Positions 53,013-62,665 of a stretch of 64,000 nucleotides of DNA are shown one piece after another. The DNA is from Paratractidigestivibacter faecalis. GTDB taxonomy: Bacteria > Actinomycetota > Coriobacteriia > Coriobacteriales > Atopobiaceae. The stretch lies in the NCBI RefSeq assembly GCF_003416765.1, contig NZ_QSNG01000001.1:1762742-1826741 (forward strand). The letters are read 5' to 3'. The notes under the pieces were generated by a model. It had not been told where the DNA came from and searched no databases. It saw only the letters and a program-made list of their open reading frames with translations. The position numbers and the translations under genes are program-made. The number at the start of each line of letters is the position of its first letter. The stretch's first letter is position 1.

Positions 53013-56000
53013 TTAGGGCGCGAAGGTACCCCCGCGCAACGCCTGGGCGCCGACCTCGCGGAATCTCCCGGAGGCCTGCGCCATCTGCGTGAGGCGCCCC
53101 GTTGCCGCGACGACGTCCTCCCACGCCGCCTGCCAGCTCCAGTTGCCCTCGGCCACGCCCGGCACGTTCATGCGGGCCGCGTCGTCCAGGCCAAGGACAT
53201 CCTGGAGCGGCATGATGGCCACGTCGTTCTTGCTGCCCAGGACGCTGGCGGCAATGCGGTCTGCCATCTGGGCGGCCTCGTCTCCCTCCAGGCCAAAGCG
53301 GCTCTGGCAGAAGCCCAGGAGGGTCTGGTTGTCGTGCGTGCCCGTGAAGGTCACCGTGCCCGGCTTGGGCTCGTAGCCCTCGCGCACGTCGCCATCGCTG
53401 AACTGCACGATGTCCATGCCCGGAATGCCAGTCTCGGCAATGAGGGCGCGCACGGCAGGCGTGATGACGCCCAGGTCCTCGGCTATGAAGGGCAGGGGGC
53501 CCAGCTTCTGGTACGCGGCACGGAACAGGTCAAGGCCCGGCCCAAACGAGAAGGACCCCTCGCGGGCGGGCTTGCCCTTGGCGATCTTGTAGTACGAGCT
53601 GAAGCCGATGAAGTGGTCAAGGCGCACGTAGTCGTAGGTCTCCATGGCGCGCTCCAGGCGGGCGAGCCACCAGTCGTAGCCACGGGCCGCAAGGACGTCC
53701 CAGCGGTAGGTGGGGTTGCCCCAGAGCTGGCCCTCCGGGTCAAAGCCGTCACCCGGGCACCCGGCCTGGACCTGGGCATAGCCCTTCTCGTCAAGCTCGA
53801 AGATGTCGCGCTCGGCCCAGACGTCGGCGGAGTCGCCGGAGACGTACATGGGCATGTCGCCCACTATCTTGACGCCGCGCCCGTTGGCGTAGGCGCGCAG
53901 CTCGTCCCACTCGCGCTGGAACTCGTACTGCAGCTTGCGGTGGCGGTCAACCCCGTCGGCCAGCTCCACTCGCCGCGCCAGCCCAGGCGAGAAGCGCGCG
54001 TAGGCGTCGGGCCACTCCTGCCACGGGCCCTCCCCCAGGAGGTCCTTGATGGCGCGGAAGGTGGCATAGGGCGTGAGCCAGTACTTGTTCTTCTCGAGAA
54101 ACGCCTGGTAGTCAGGGTCGTCGTCAGCGTCCTTGAGCTCTGCCAGGACGTCGGCGGGGTCCTTCTCCAGAAGGCAGGTGTTGCCCGCGAAGGCGGCGAG
54201 TCCGGCGTAGGGAGAGCCGTAGCCGTCGGCCGGGTTGACCGGCAGGACCTGCCAGTAGGTCTGGCCGCACTCGGCGAGCCAGTCCACGAAGCGGCGGGCC
54301 GGGGCGCCCAGCGTGCCGGGCCTGCCCTCGTTGGGAAGCGAGGTCACGTGGCAGAGCACGCCCATGCCGGGCTCGAGCGGCTCCTGCAGGCGGCGCTGCT
54401 TGTGGAAGTGCAGCACGGCGGTGCCCAAAGGCCAGAGGAAGGCCTCGGCGCAGCCGTCCACCACGGCGGGGGCAGCGCCGCTCACCACGTCGAGCACGGC
54501 CTCGCCGGCCATGGGGACGCGCACGGTGTGGGCGTCGTGTAGGCTGGCGTTGGCAAGCACGCAGACGCACTCGCCGTCCTCGCCGCGGCGCCAGAAGCCA
54601 AAGACGTCCTCGCCGTCGGCAAAGGGCTCGAAGTCACCCGCGGTCAGGACCGGCAGGGCCTTTCTCACGGCGATGGCGTTGCGGAAGACCGTGGCGCAGT
54701 CCATGCGGCCGCCGTCCCAGGGGAAGGCCGCGCGGTTGTACGGGTCTCGGAAGCCCTCCATGCCGCGCTCGTCGCCATAGTAGATGCAGGGCACGCCCGG
54801 AAGCGTCATCTGCAGCAGCACCGTGAGCCACAGGCGGCTCATGGCAAGGCTGGCGTGACCCTCGTCCAGGCGGAACGCCGCGCACTCCTCCTCGGGCAGG
54901 GTGTCGGGGTCGGGCGCGTCTCCCAGCATGGTGAAGAGGCGCTCGCGGTCATGGCTGCCCAGAAGGTTGAGGCAGGAGAAGAACGCGTCGCGCGGGTAGT
55001 TCTCGCGCAACTGCTCCAGGCGTGCAGCCATCTCCGGCGCGCCGATCTGGTTGCGCACGAAGGCCAGCAGCGCCGTGCGCAGCGGGTAGTTCATGGTGCC
55101 GTCGAGCTCGGTGCCCTCAAAGTACTGGCGCAGCTTGCCGTAGGCCATCTTGTTGGAGGCGTCCTCCCAGACCTCGCCCACGAGTGCGCCGTCCGGGCGC
55201 TCGGCAACCATTGCGGCCTTGATGTCCTCGATGAAGCCGTCGGAGAGCTCGTCGGCAACGTCCAGGCGCCAGCCGCGGGCGCCGGCGCGCAGCCACTTGC
55301 GCACCACGCCGTCCTGTCCGCAGATGAGCTCGTGGTACTCCGGGTTCTTCTCGTTTACGTCGGGAAGGTCGGGGTTGCCCCACCAGCCGTCATAGGTGCC
55401 GTCCTCGTTGAAGAAGAACCAGTCGCGGTAGGGAGACTCGTCGCCCTGCCAGGCACCCGGCTCGGGATAGTTGCCGTAGCGGTTGAAGTAGCGGGAGTCC
55501 TGGCCGCAGTGGTTGAAGACGCCGTCCAGCATGATGGAGATGCCGCGCTCAGCGGCCTCGCGGGCCAGGGCGCAGAACTCCTCCTCGTCACCCAGCATGG
55601 GGTCAATGCGCAGGTAGTCGGCCGTGTCGTAGCGGTGGTTGCTGGCCGCCTCAAAGATGGGGTTGAGGTAGATCACGGTCACGCCGAGGTCTGCCAGGTA
55701 GTCGAGCTTCTCGCGGACGCCACGCAGGGTGCCGCCGTAGAAGTCCCACTCCAGAATGTCCCCGTCCTCGCTCTTGCGGTAGGTGGGCGGCGTGTCCCAG
55801 TCCTCCACCAGCACGCGCGCAGGGCCCTCGCGGTGGGCGGCCAGCGCCTTCTCGGCACGCTCGCGCCAGTCCGCCCCACGGGCAAAGCGGTCGGGAAAGA
55901 CCTGGTAGACAATGCCGTTCTTGTACCAGTCTGGCTGGGTCTGGCGTGGGACGTAGACGGTCAGCTGGAAGGAGGGCGGGTTGCCGTAGGCAAAGTCTCC

Positions 56001-56312
56001 CTCGCCGGTGGTCCAGCCCTCGCGGGCGCCGTAGCGCCAGGTGGCGCCGTCGGACGCGGCCAGGTCAAAGCTGTACCAGACCACGCCCGTCTGCGCCGGC
56101 GTGTAGCTCACGGAGTAGTGGACGTAGTCGCCCTCGCAGGCCCCCTCCATGGGGAGAAGCTCTTCTCCCCGCTCGTCGGTCCAGACGCGCAGGGTGACGC
56201 CCACGGCGTCCTCTCCCCAGACGTCTATGCCCAGTACGACGGTGCCGCCCAGCTGGACGGCACCGAAGGGACTTCTGTACTCCGATCTTGAGGTTACGTG
56301 ACAAGCTCTCAA
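53013..56312 (-). CDS. Fused GH13 alpha-amylase/neopullulanase and GH77 4-alpha-glucanotransferase
   Basis: A 1099-residue fusion. Residues about 10-125 are a CBM34-like beta domain. About 130-630 is a GH13 barrel with DGVFNHC, nucleophile Asp351 (GWRLDVADE), acid/base Glu380 (VGEVWED) and Asp455 (LGSHDRERL). About 640-1099 is a GH77 amylomaltase with Asp899 (VRLDHFIGF), Glu945 (IAEDLG) and Asp994 (GTHDNQT). All six catalytic residues are present. It should debranch or hydrolyse and rearrange glucans released from glycogen. No ATG starts this frame near glgA; TTG 56312 with AGG nine bases upstream is the best choice, and overlaps nothing but follows the glgA stop by 5 bases. Confidence 0.9.
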   Translation of the reverse strand: MRACHVTSRSEYRSPFGAVQLGGTVVLGIDVWGEDAVGVTLRVWTDERGEELLPMEGACEGDYVHYSVSYTPAQTGVVWYSFDLAASDGATWRYGAREGWTTGEGDFAYGNPPSFQLTVYVPRQTQPDWYKNGIVYQVFPDRFARGADWRERAEKALAAHREGPARVLVEDWDTPPTYRKSEDGDILEWDFYGGTLRGVREKLDYLADLGVTVIYLNPIFEAASNHRYDTADYLRIDPMLGDEEEFCALAREAAERGISIMLDGVFNHCGQDSRYFNRYGNYPEPGAWQGDESPYRDWFFFNEDGTYDGWWGNPDLPDVNEKNPEYHELICGQDGVVRKWLRAGARGWRLDVADELSDGFIEDIKAAMVAERPDGALVGEVWEDASNKMAYGKLRQYFEGTELDGTMNYPLRTALLAFVRNQIGAPEMAARLEQLRENYPRDAFFSCLNLLGSHDRERLFTMLGDAPDPDTLPEEECAAFRLDEGHASLAMSRLWLTVLLQMTLPGVPCIYYGDERGMEGFRDPYNRAAFPWDGGRMDCATVFRNAIAVRKALPVLTAGDFEPFADGEDVFGFWRRGEDGECVCVLANASLHDAHTVRVPMAGEAVLDVVSGAAPAVVDGCAEAFLWPLGTAVLHFHKQRRLQEPLEPGMGVLCHVTSLPNEGRPGTLGAPARRFVDWLAECGQTYWQVLPVNPADGYGSPYAGLAAFAGNTCLLEKDPADVLAELKDADDDPDYQAFLEKNKYWLTPYATFRAIKDLLGEGPWQEWPDAYARFSPGLARRVELADGVDRHRKLQYEFQREWDELRAYANGRGVKIVGDMPMYVSGDSADVWAERDIFELDEKGYAQVQAGCPGDGFDPEGQLWGNPTYRWDVLAARGYDWWLARLERAMETYDYVRLDHFIGFSSYYKIAKGKPAREGSFSFGPGLDLFRAAYQKLGPLPFIAEDLGVITPAVRALIAETGIPGMDIVQFSDGDVREGYEPKPGTVTFTGTHDNQTLLGFCQSRFGLEGDEAAQMADRIAASVLGSKNDVAIMPLQDVLGLDDAARMNVPGVAEGNWSWQAAWEDVVAATGRLTQMAQASGRFREVGAQALRGGTFAP

Positions 56313-56317
56313 GTCTC

Positions 56318-57817
56318 TTACCTGTCTCTTCTCTTGTTGTAGCGGATGATCTCCGGGTGAAGACGGTGGTAGATGTCCATGTAGTCGTTTGCGGCGCGGC
56401 GCCAGCTGAAGTCGGCGGCCATGGCCTGCTGCTGCAGCCGGGACCAGGCCCTCTGGTCGGTCCAGAAGATCTCGCAAGCGCCCAGCAGGGTGTCTGCCAT
56501 CTCGTCGGCGTTCATGTTGGCAAAGCTGAAGCCGGTGCCCTCGCCGGTGAACTTGTTGTACGGCTGGACGGAGTCGCGCAGGCCGCCAGTCTCGCGCACC
56601 ACGGGCAGGGTGCCGTAGCGCATGGCGATCATCTGCGAGAGGCCGCACGGCTCAAACTCGGACGGCATGAGCAGCAGGTCACCGCCGGCGTACATGCGGT
56701 GCGAAAGCGCGTTGTCAAACGCGATGCGCGCGCACATCTGGCTGCCGTACTTGTTGCTGAAGTAGCTGAACGCCTCCTCCTGGTCAGCGTCGCCGGTGCC
56801 CAGCACGGCCACCTGCACGCCGCGGGCCATGAGGCCGTCCATGGCGTAGCGCACCAGGCCCAGGCCCTTCTGGTTGGTGAGGCGCCCGATGGAGACCACG
56901 AGCGGGCGGGTGGGGTCCTGGGCCAGGCCCAGCTCCTCCTGCAGGGCACGCTTGCACTCGGCCTTGCCGCTCATGTCCTTGGGCGAGAAGTTCCTGGGGA
57001 TCATGGAGTCTGTCGCGGGGTTCCAGATGCCCTGGTCGATGCCGTTCAGGATGCCGGAGAGGATGTTGCTGCGGCGGCGGAAGATGCCGTCGAGCCCCTC
57101 GCCGAAGAAGGGCATCTGCAGTTCGCAGGCATAGCTCGGGCTCACGGTGGTGAGCCAGTCGGAGTAGCAGAGCGCGCCCTTCATGAAGTTGATGGAGTCC
57201 GCGTCGCAGCGCAGCTGGTCGCGGGCGGCGGGGATGTCGTCCACGCCCAGGACGTCCTGGAGCATCTTGTCGCCGTACTGGCCCTGGAACTTGACGTTGT
57301 GCACGGTGAAGACGCACTTGACGTTGTTGCAGGCCGGCACCTCGCGGTAGAACTCGCGCAGGAAGACCGGGCACAGGGCCGTCTGCCAGTCGTTGCAGTG
57401 CAGGACGTCGCACTCCAGCTCGGGCACCCTGGCGATGGCCTCGCACACGGCCTTGGCAAAGAACGCAAAGCGCTCGCCGTCGTCAAAGTATCCGTAGAGC
57501 GAGTCGCGCTTGAAGTAGGACTCGTTGTCGACGAAGTAGAAGTCCAGTCCCTGCAGGGTGAGCTTCTCGATGCCGCAGTAGTCGTTTCTCCAGGCGAGGG
57601 GCACGTAGAAGTCGGCCACGTGCTTCATGCGGTCCTGGTACTCCTGCGGGATGGTGGAGTACTTGGGCAGGATGACGGCAGCCTTGGCGCCCGCGTGCTT
57701 GAGGGCGCGGGGAAGCGAGCCGGCGACGTCCCCGAGGCCGCCCGTCTTGGCAAACGGGACGGCCTCGGAGGACGCGAACAGCACCCTCATCTTCCTGCGC
57801 TTTGCGTTAGTAGACAT
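56318..57817 (-). CDS. glgA: Glycogen synthase (ADP-glucose)
   Basis: A 499-residue GT5 glycogen synthase that extends alpha-1,4 chains from ADP-glucose. The ADP-glucose motif KTGGLGD is at residues 24-30, LHCNDWQTAL and the C-terminal SEFEPCGLSQ with the STGGL counterpart ETGGLRD are present. It is 18 bases after glgD, and the next gene starts 5 bases after its stop. Confidence 0.95.
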   Translation of the reverse strand: MSTNAKRRKMRVLFASSEAVPFAKTGGLGDVAGSLPRALKHAGAKAAVILPKYSTIPQEYQDRMKHVADFYVPLAWRNDYCGIEKLTLQGLDFYFVDNESYFKRDSLYGYFDDGERFAFFAKAVCEAIARVPELECDVLHCNDWQTALCPVFLREFYREVPACNNVKCVFTVHNVKFQGQYGDKMLQDVLGVDDIPAARDQLRCDADSINFMKGALCYSDWLTTVSPSYACELQMPFFGEGLDGIFRRRSNILSGILNGIDQGIWNPATDSMIPRNFSPKDMSGKAECKRALQEELGLAQDPTRPLVVSIGRLTNQKGLGLVRYAMDGLMARGVQVAVLGTGDADQEEAFSYFSNKYGSQMCARIAFDNALSHRMYAGGDLLLMPSEFEPCGLSQMIAMRYGTLPVVRETGGLRDSVQPYNKFTGEGTGFSFANMNADEMADTLLGACEIFWTDQRAWSRLQQQAMAADFSWRRAANDYMDIYHRLHPEIIRYNKRRDR

Positions 57818-57835
57818 GGTGTGTTCTCTTTCGAC

Positions 57836-58930
57836 CTACTCGCTGGGCTTCTCCTTGACGAGGACGTCCTCGGGGGTGCCGCGAAGCTCCGTACCTGCGG
57901 AGACGACGTTGTTGCGGTCCACGATGGCGTTCTCTACGCGGGCACCCGTCTTGATGACGCAGCCCTGCATGATGATGGCGGAACGGACGGTGGCGCCAGG
58001 CTCGACGATGACGTCGCGGCCTAGGATGGAGTCGCTCACGTTGCCGTAGATGCGGCAGCCGGAGGACACGCGGGAGTTGGTGACGCGCGAGCCCACCTCG
58101 TTCTTGGCGGGAGGCGTGTCGTGCGCCTTGGTCTTGATGGAGCGCTCCTCCGGGAAGAGGTCGTCCTGGACGTCCATGTCGAGCATGGCCATGTTGGACT
58201 TGTAGTAGTCGCGCTTGGTGAAGATGGGCGCCACGTAACCCTTGAACTCGAAGGTCTGGACGTTGATGCGGCCGAAGTCGCCCGCCATGGCCTCGAAGAT
58301 GTCCAGGTAGTCCGTGGGGGCGTACCACTCGAACATGTCGAGCAGCAGCTTGCGGCTGATGACAAAGCAGTCCAGGAACATGCACTCGCCGAACTTGACG
58401 CCGTTGTGGACGCCCTTCACGCGGCCGTTCTCCACGTCAAAGCGAACGGCGTCGTCAAAGGTGCCGCAGGCGGAGCGCGTGACCACGGTCACGTCGGCAC
58501 CGGACTCCTTGTGGGCGGCGTAGACCTCGTTCAGGTCAATGTTGTAGACGAAGTTTGCCGAGGTCAGGATGACCGCGTCGGCCGTGCTGCGGGTGAAGAA
58601 GACCTTGTTGTGCACGAGGTCACGCAGCAGGAAGCGGGCGCCGGTGCGAGAAGTGCCGAAGGCGCTTCCGGGCAGGACGAAGAGGCCGCCGTTCTTGCGG
58701 TCCAGGTCCCATTCCTTGCCGGAGCCCACGTGGTCGATGAGCGAGCGGTAGTTGTAGGGCATGACCATGCCGACGGTGCGGATGCCGCAGTTGACCAGGT
58801 TGGAGAGCGCAAAGTCAACGAGGCGGTAGCGACCGAGGAACGGCATGGACGCCACGGGGCGGCTCGCGGAGAGCGGGCCGGACTCCTTGGCGGAGTAGTT
58901 GCAGGTGACGAGGCCGATGACCTTCTCCAT
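57836..58930 (-). CDS. glgD: Glucose-1-phosphate adenylyltransferase subunit GlgD
   Basis: A 364-residue nucleotidyltransferase-like protein. It keeps the fold of GlgC (YRLVDFALSNLVNCGIRTVG) and the left-handed beta-helix, but the N-terminal GGxGxRL nucleotide loop is changed to NYSAKESGPL, so it is the regulatory GlgD type that pairs with catalytic GlgC in Firmicutes. GGGGAGAA precedes the ATG, 2 bases after glgC. Confidence 0.92.
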   Translation of the reverse strand: MEKVIGLVTCNYSAKESGPLSASRPVASMPFLGRYRLVDFALSNLVNCGIRTVGMVMPYNYRSLIDHVGSGKEWDLDRKNGGLFVLPGSAFGTSRTGARFLLRDLVHNKVFFTRSTADAVILTSANFVYNIDLNEVYAAHKESGADVTVVTRSACGTFDDAVRFDVENGRVKGVHNGVKFGECMFLDCFVISRKLLLDMFEWYAPTDYLDIFEAMAGDFGRINVQTFEFKGYVAPIFTKRDYYKSNMAMLDMDVQDDLFPEERSIKTKAHDTPPAKNEVGSRVTNSRVSSGCRIYGNVSDSILGRDVIVEPGATVRSAIIMQGCVIKTGARVENAIVDRNNVVSAGTELRGTPEDVLVKEKPSE

Positions 58931-58932
58931 TG

Positions 58933-60081
58933 TTAGTTCTCCCCCCTACCAACGACGACATCGTTGCCGATGACGGCCGTGTCCTTCGTCGTGTCGACGC
59001 TGCCGAGGTTGACGTTCTCCTCCACCACGGAGTTCTCGCCAAGGATGGCGCGCACCACGTGGGCGCCGGCCTTGACCCTCGCGCCGGGGAGAAGGACGGA
59101 GTCCTCCACGGTGGCGCGCTCGCCGATGTAGCAGTCGGTCGAGAGGATGGAGTGCTTGGCGCGACCCAGGATCTTGCAGCCGTTGGACACCAGGCAGTCG
59201 TCGATGTCGCCGTCCTTGCCCACGTACGCGGGCGGGCGCATCGAGGAGTTGCTCATGATGGGGAACTCCTTGCTGTAGATGTCAAAGTCCGGGTTGGGGC
59301 CGAGGAGGTCCATGCTCGTCTCGTGGTAGCTGGAGATGGTGCCGACGTCACGCCAGAAGCCGTTGAACTCGTAGGTGAAGAGGCGCTTGTCCTCGGCCAG
59401 GAGCTTGGGGATGACGTTCTTGCCAAAGTCGTGCTCGGAGGTCTGGTCGACGGCGTCCTCCTTCAGCGCGCGGACCAGCAGGTCCGTGCTGAAGATGTAG
59501 ATGCCCATGGACGCGAGGTTGGAGTCCGGCTGCTTGGGCTTCTCGGTGAACTTGGTGATGCGGCCGGTGCCGTCCGCCGTGATGATGCCAAAGCGGGAGG
59601 CCTCCTCCCAGGGCACGGGCATGACCGCGATGGTGAGGTCGGCGTCGTTCTTCTTGTGCGTGGCCAGCATGTCGGCGTAGTCCATGCGATAGAGCTGGTC
59701 GCCGGAGAGGATGAGCACGTACTCGGGGTCGTTCTGCTCGATGTAGCCCAGGTTCTGGGTCACGGCGTCGGCCGTGCCCTCGTACCAGGCGCCGCCGGTC
59801 TGGGTGGCGTAGGGCGGCAGGATGGAGACGCCGCCCTCGCGGTCGTCGAGGTTCCAGGCGCCACCGGTGCCGATGTAGTTGTGCAGCAGGTACGGACGGT
59901 ACTGCGTGAGGACGCCCACCGTCGTGACCCCGGAGTTCGCGCAGTTGGAAAGCGCGAAGTCGATGATGCGGAACTTGCCGCCAAAAGAGACGGCCGGCTT
60001 CGCCACGTTGCTGGTCAGCGCACCCAACCTGCTGCCCTGACCTCCGGCGAGCAGCATGGCGATGCACTCCTTCTTGCTCAT
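58933..60081 (-). CDS. glgC: Glucose-1-phosphate adenylyltransferase, catalytic subunit
   Basis: A 382-residue GlgC making ADP-glucose. The nucleotide loop [16 protein letters not shown] (8-23), [15 protein letters not shown] and [10 protein letters not shown] are intact. The C-terminal beta-helix is typical. ATG 60081 with AAAGGAG upstream was chosen over the ATG seven codons earlier. With glgD it should form the heteromeric enzyme that controls glycogen synthesis. Confidence 0.95.
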   Translation of the reverse strand: MSKKECIAMLLAGGQGSRLGALTSNVAKPAVSFGGKFRIIDFALSNCANSGVTTVGVLTQYRPYLLHNYIGTGGAWNLDDREGGVSILPPYATQTGGAWYEGTADAVTQNLGYIEQNDPEYVLILSGDQLYRMDYADMLATHKKNDADLTIAVMPVPWEEASRFGIITADGTGRITKFTEKPKQPDSNLASMGIYIFSTDLLVRALKEDAVDQTSEHDFGKNVIPKLLAEDKRLFTYEFNGFWRDVGTISSYHETSMDLLGPNPDFDIYSKEFPIMSNSSMRPPAYVGKDGDIDDCLVSNGCKILGRAKHSILSTDCYIGERATVEDSVLLPGARVKAGAHVVRAILGENSVVEENVNLGSVDTTKDTAVIGNDVVVGRGEN

Positions 60082-60104
60082 ACCCCCACTCCTTTCAAAC
60101 AACT

Positions 60105-60134
60105 GGCGCCGGAGGCCGGGAAGCCCCCGGCGCC
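60105..60134 (-). promoter_or_regulatory. Intercistronic stem-loop between glgP and glgC
   Basis: GGCGCCGGGGGC/GGCCTCCGGCGCC arms (60105-60134) form a strong stem without a U-tract, 12 bases past the glgP stop and 24 before glgC. It may stabilise or attenuate the glgP-to-glgC transcript. Confidence 0.5.
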
Positions 60135-60146
60135 TTCTTTGCGTGT

Positions 60147-62594
60147 CTACTTGCCCTCAATGTGCCAGATGTCGGACATGTATTCCCTGATGGTTCTGTC
60201 ACTGGAGAAGAATCCGGCCTTGGCGGTATTGTGCAGGGCGCTCTTGTTCCAGGCGCGACGGTCCGCGTAGCCGCCCGTGAGCTCCTCCCACGCCTGGACG
60301 TAGGCGTAGAAGTCCTTCATGATCAGGTACGGGTCGTTCTCCACCATGAGGTGGTCGCGGACGCTCTCGAAGTTTCCGGAGAGGCGCGCCAGCGTGCCGT
60401 CGGTGAGCTGGTCCACGATGCGGCCAAGGCGGGCGCGGTCGGCGTTGTACATGTCCCAGGCGTAGTAGCGGCCCTCGCGCTGGATGGCCTCCACCTCGTC
60501 GGCGTGCAGGCCAAAGATCTTGATGTTCTGCGGGCCGACGAGCTCGGAGATCTCCACGTTGGAGCCGTCAAGGGTGCCCAGGGTGAGGGCACCGTTCATC
60601 ATGAGCTTCATGTTGGACGTGCCCGAGGCCTCGGTGCCGGCCAGAGAGATCTGCTCGGAGATCTCTGCCGCGGAGTAGATGTACTGCGCGTTGGAGACGG
60701 CAAAGTTGGGCACGAAGGCAACCTGGATCTTGTCGTTCACGCGCGGGTCATTGTTGATGGCGTCCGCCAGGGAGTTGATGAGGCGGATGACCTCCTTGGC
60801 AAAGGTATAGCTCTGGGCGGCCTTGCCCGAGAAGATGAATGCCGTCGGGCGCGGCGAGAAGGACGGGTCGTCCAGGATGCGGTTGCGCAGGTCCAAGATC
60901 TTGAAGACGGACAGCAGCTGGCGCTTGTAGGCGTGGAAGCGCTTGACCTGCACGTCGAAGACCATATCGGTGTTGAGCTTGGTGCCGGAGACCTTCTGGA
61001 CGTAGGCGGCGAGACGCTCCTTGTCGGCGCGCTTGGCCTGCTCCATGGCGTCCAGGAAGCTCGCGTCCTCCTCGAAGGGGACGAGCTTCTCGAGCTCGTT
61101 GGCGTCGTCCAGCCAGCCGGTGCCGATGGCGTCGGTGATGAGCTGGGAGTAGGCCGGGTTGGCCTCGCGCAGGAACCTGCGGTGCGTGACGCCGTTGGTC
61201 TTGTTGTTGAACATCTCGGGATAGAGCTTGTAGAACTCCTTGAAGGTGTCGCGCTTCAGGATGTCGGAGTGCAGCGCCGAGACGCCGTTGATGGAGTGGC
61301 TGAAGATGATGGACAGGTTGGCCATGCGCACCTGGCCGTCCCACAGGATGGCGGTGTTGCGCAGGACGTCGGTCCAGGAGCCGTCCTCCGGGGAGAGCTT
61401 CTCGGACAGGCCATCGCGGTAGCGGCGGTCGATCTCCTCAATGAACATGTACAGGCGCGGCAGCAGGGCGCGGAAGGTGTTGATGGGCCACTTCTCAAGC
61501 GCCTCGGGCATGACTGTGTGGTTGGTAAACGAGACGGTCTTCTTGGCGATCTCGAAGGCCTGGTCAAAGTCCACGCCCTTCTCGTCGACGAGAAGGCGCA
61601 TGAGCTCCGGGCCGCACATGGCGGGGTGGGTGTCGTTGGTGTGGACGCAGACATGGTCTCCCAGGTGCTCCCAGTCGGGGCCGAAGTCCTTCTCGTAGGT
61701 GCCCAGGATGGTCTGCAGGCCGGCGGAAACAAACAGGTACTCCTGCTTAAGGCGCAGGATGCGGCCGTGCTCGCCCGCGTCGTTGGGGTACAGGATGGTG
61801 GAGATGGCCTCCACGTCGGAGCGGAACTTGTTGGCCTTGGCGTAGTCGCCGGCGTTGAAGGCGTCCAGGTCAAAGTCCTCGGTGGCGGGCTCGGCGCTCC
61901 AGAGGCGCAGCTTGTTCACGGTCTTACCGCCAAAGCCGACGATGGGCACGTCGTAGGGCACGGCACGGACGACCTCGCCACCCTCCTGGGTGAACCAGAA
62001 CTTGCCGGTCTCGTCCTCGTGGCGGACGACCTGCGCGCCGAAGCGGATCTCGACGGCGCTGGCGTCCTTGCGGGTCTCCCAGGGGAAGCCGTTGGCAAGC
62101 CAGTTGTCGGTACGCTCCACCTGGCGGCCGCCCTCGATGTACTGGCGGAAGAGGCCGTAGCGGTAGCGCATGCCGTTGCCGTAGCCCGCGATGCCCTCGT
62201 GGGCCATGGAGTCGAGGAAGCACGCGGCCAGGCGGCCCAGGCCGCCGTTGCCCAGGCCCGGGTCGACCTCCTGCTGGCAGAGCTCGTCGAGGCTCATGCC
62301 GAGGGAGGCCATGCCCTCCTCAACGAGGTCGCGAACGCCCAGGTTGATGAGGTAGTTGTCAAGAAGGGGGCCAAGAAGGAACTCGAGCGAGAAGTAGTAG
62401 ACCTTCTTGGCGTCCTTTGCGTGAGAGGTTGCCTGGATGGCACGAGACTTGGAAGCCACGAGCTTTGCCAGGACGAAGTAGCGCTCGTTGTCGGAGCACT
62501 CCTCAAAGTCCTTGCCCAGCTCAAGAAGGCAGGCCTCCCTGTACTGGTTGATGAAGTCCAGCTTGGTCTCAAAGATCTTGTCGTTGTTCTCCAT
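60147..62594 (-). CDS. glgP: Glycogen/alpha-glucan phosphorylase
   Basis: An 815-residue PLP-dependent phosphorylase (GT35) that releases glucose 1-phosphate. [17 protein letters not shown] lies near residues 122-138, and the PLP lysine is Lys663 in [34 protein letters not shown] is also typical. GGGGGAACC precedes ATG 62594. It lies between glgB and glgC, so synthesis and breakdown genes share one operon. Confidence 0.96.
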   Translation of the reverse strand: MENNDKIFETKLDFINQYREACLLELGKDFEECSDNERYFVLAKLVASKSRAIQATSHAKDAKKVYYFSLEFLLGPLLDNYLINLGVRDLVEEGMASLGMSLDELCQQEVDPGLGNGGLGRLAACFLDSMAHEGIAGYGNGMRYRYGLFRQYIEGGRQVERTDNWLANGFPWETRKDASAVEIRFGAQVVRHEDETGKFWFTQEGGEVVRAVPYDVPIVGFGGKTVNKLRLWSAEPATEDFDLDAFNAGDYAKANKFRSDVEAISTILYPNDAGEHGRILRLKQEYLFVSAGLQTILGTYEKDFGPDWEHLGDHVCVHTNDTHPAMCGPELMRLLVDEKGVDFDQAFEIAKKTVSFTNHTVMPEALEKWPINTFRALLPRLYMFIEEIDRRYRDGLSEKLSPEDGSWTDVLRNTAILWDGQVRMANLSIIFSHSINGVSALHSDILKRDTFKEFYKLYPEMFNNKTNGVTHRRFLREANPAYSQLITDAIGTGWLDDANELEKLVPFEEDASFLDAMEQAKRADKERLAAYVQKVSGTKLNTDMVFDVQVKRFHAYKRQLLSVFKILDLRNRILDDPSFSPRPTAFIFSGKAAQSYTFAKEVIRLINSLADAINNDPRVNDKIQVAFVPNFAVSNAQYIYSAAEISEQISLAGTEASGTSNMKLMMNGALTLGTLDGSNVEISELVGPQNIKIFGLHADEVEAIQREGRYYAWDMYNADRARLGRIVDQLTDGTLARLSGNFESVRDHLMVENDPYLIMKDFYAYVQAWEELTGGYADRRAWNKSALHNTAKAGFFSSDRTIREYMSDIWHIEGK

Positions 62595-62665
62595 GTGGTT
62601 CCCCCGGTTTGGTTCCAATTGCTATCAGGGGCCGGCGAGAAGAGCGGTCCCGCCGGCCGAGTGAC

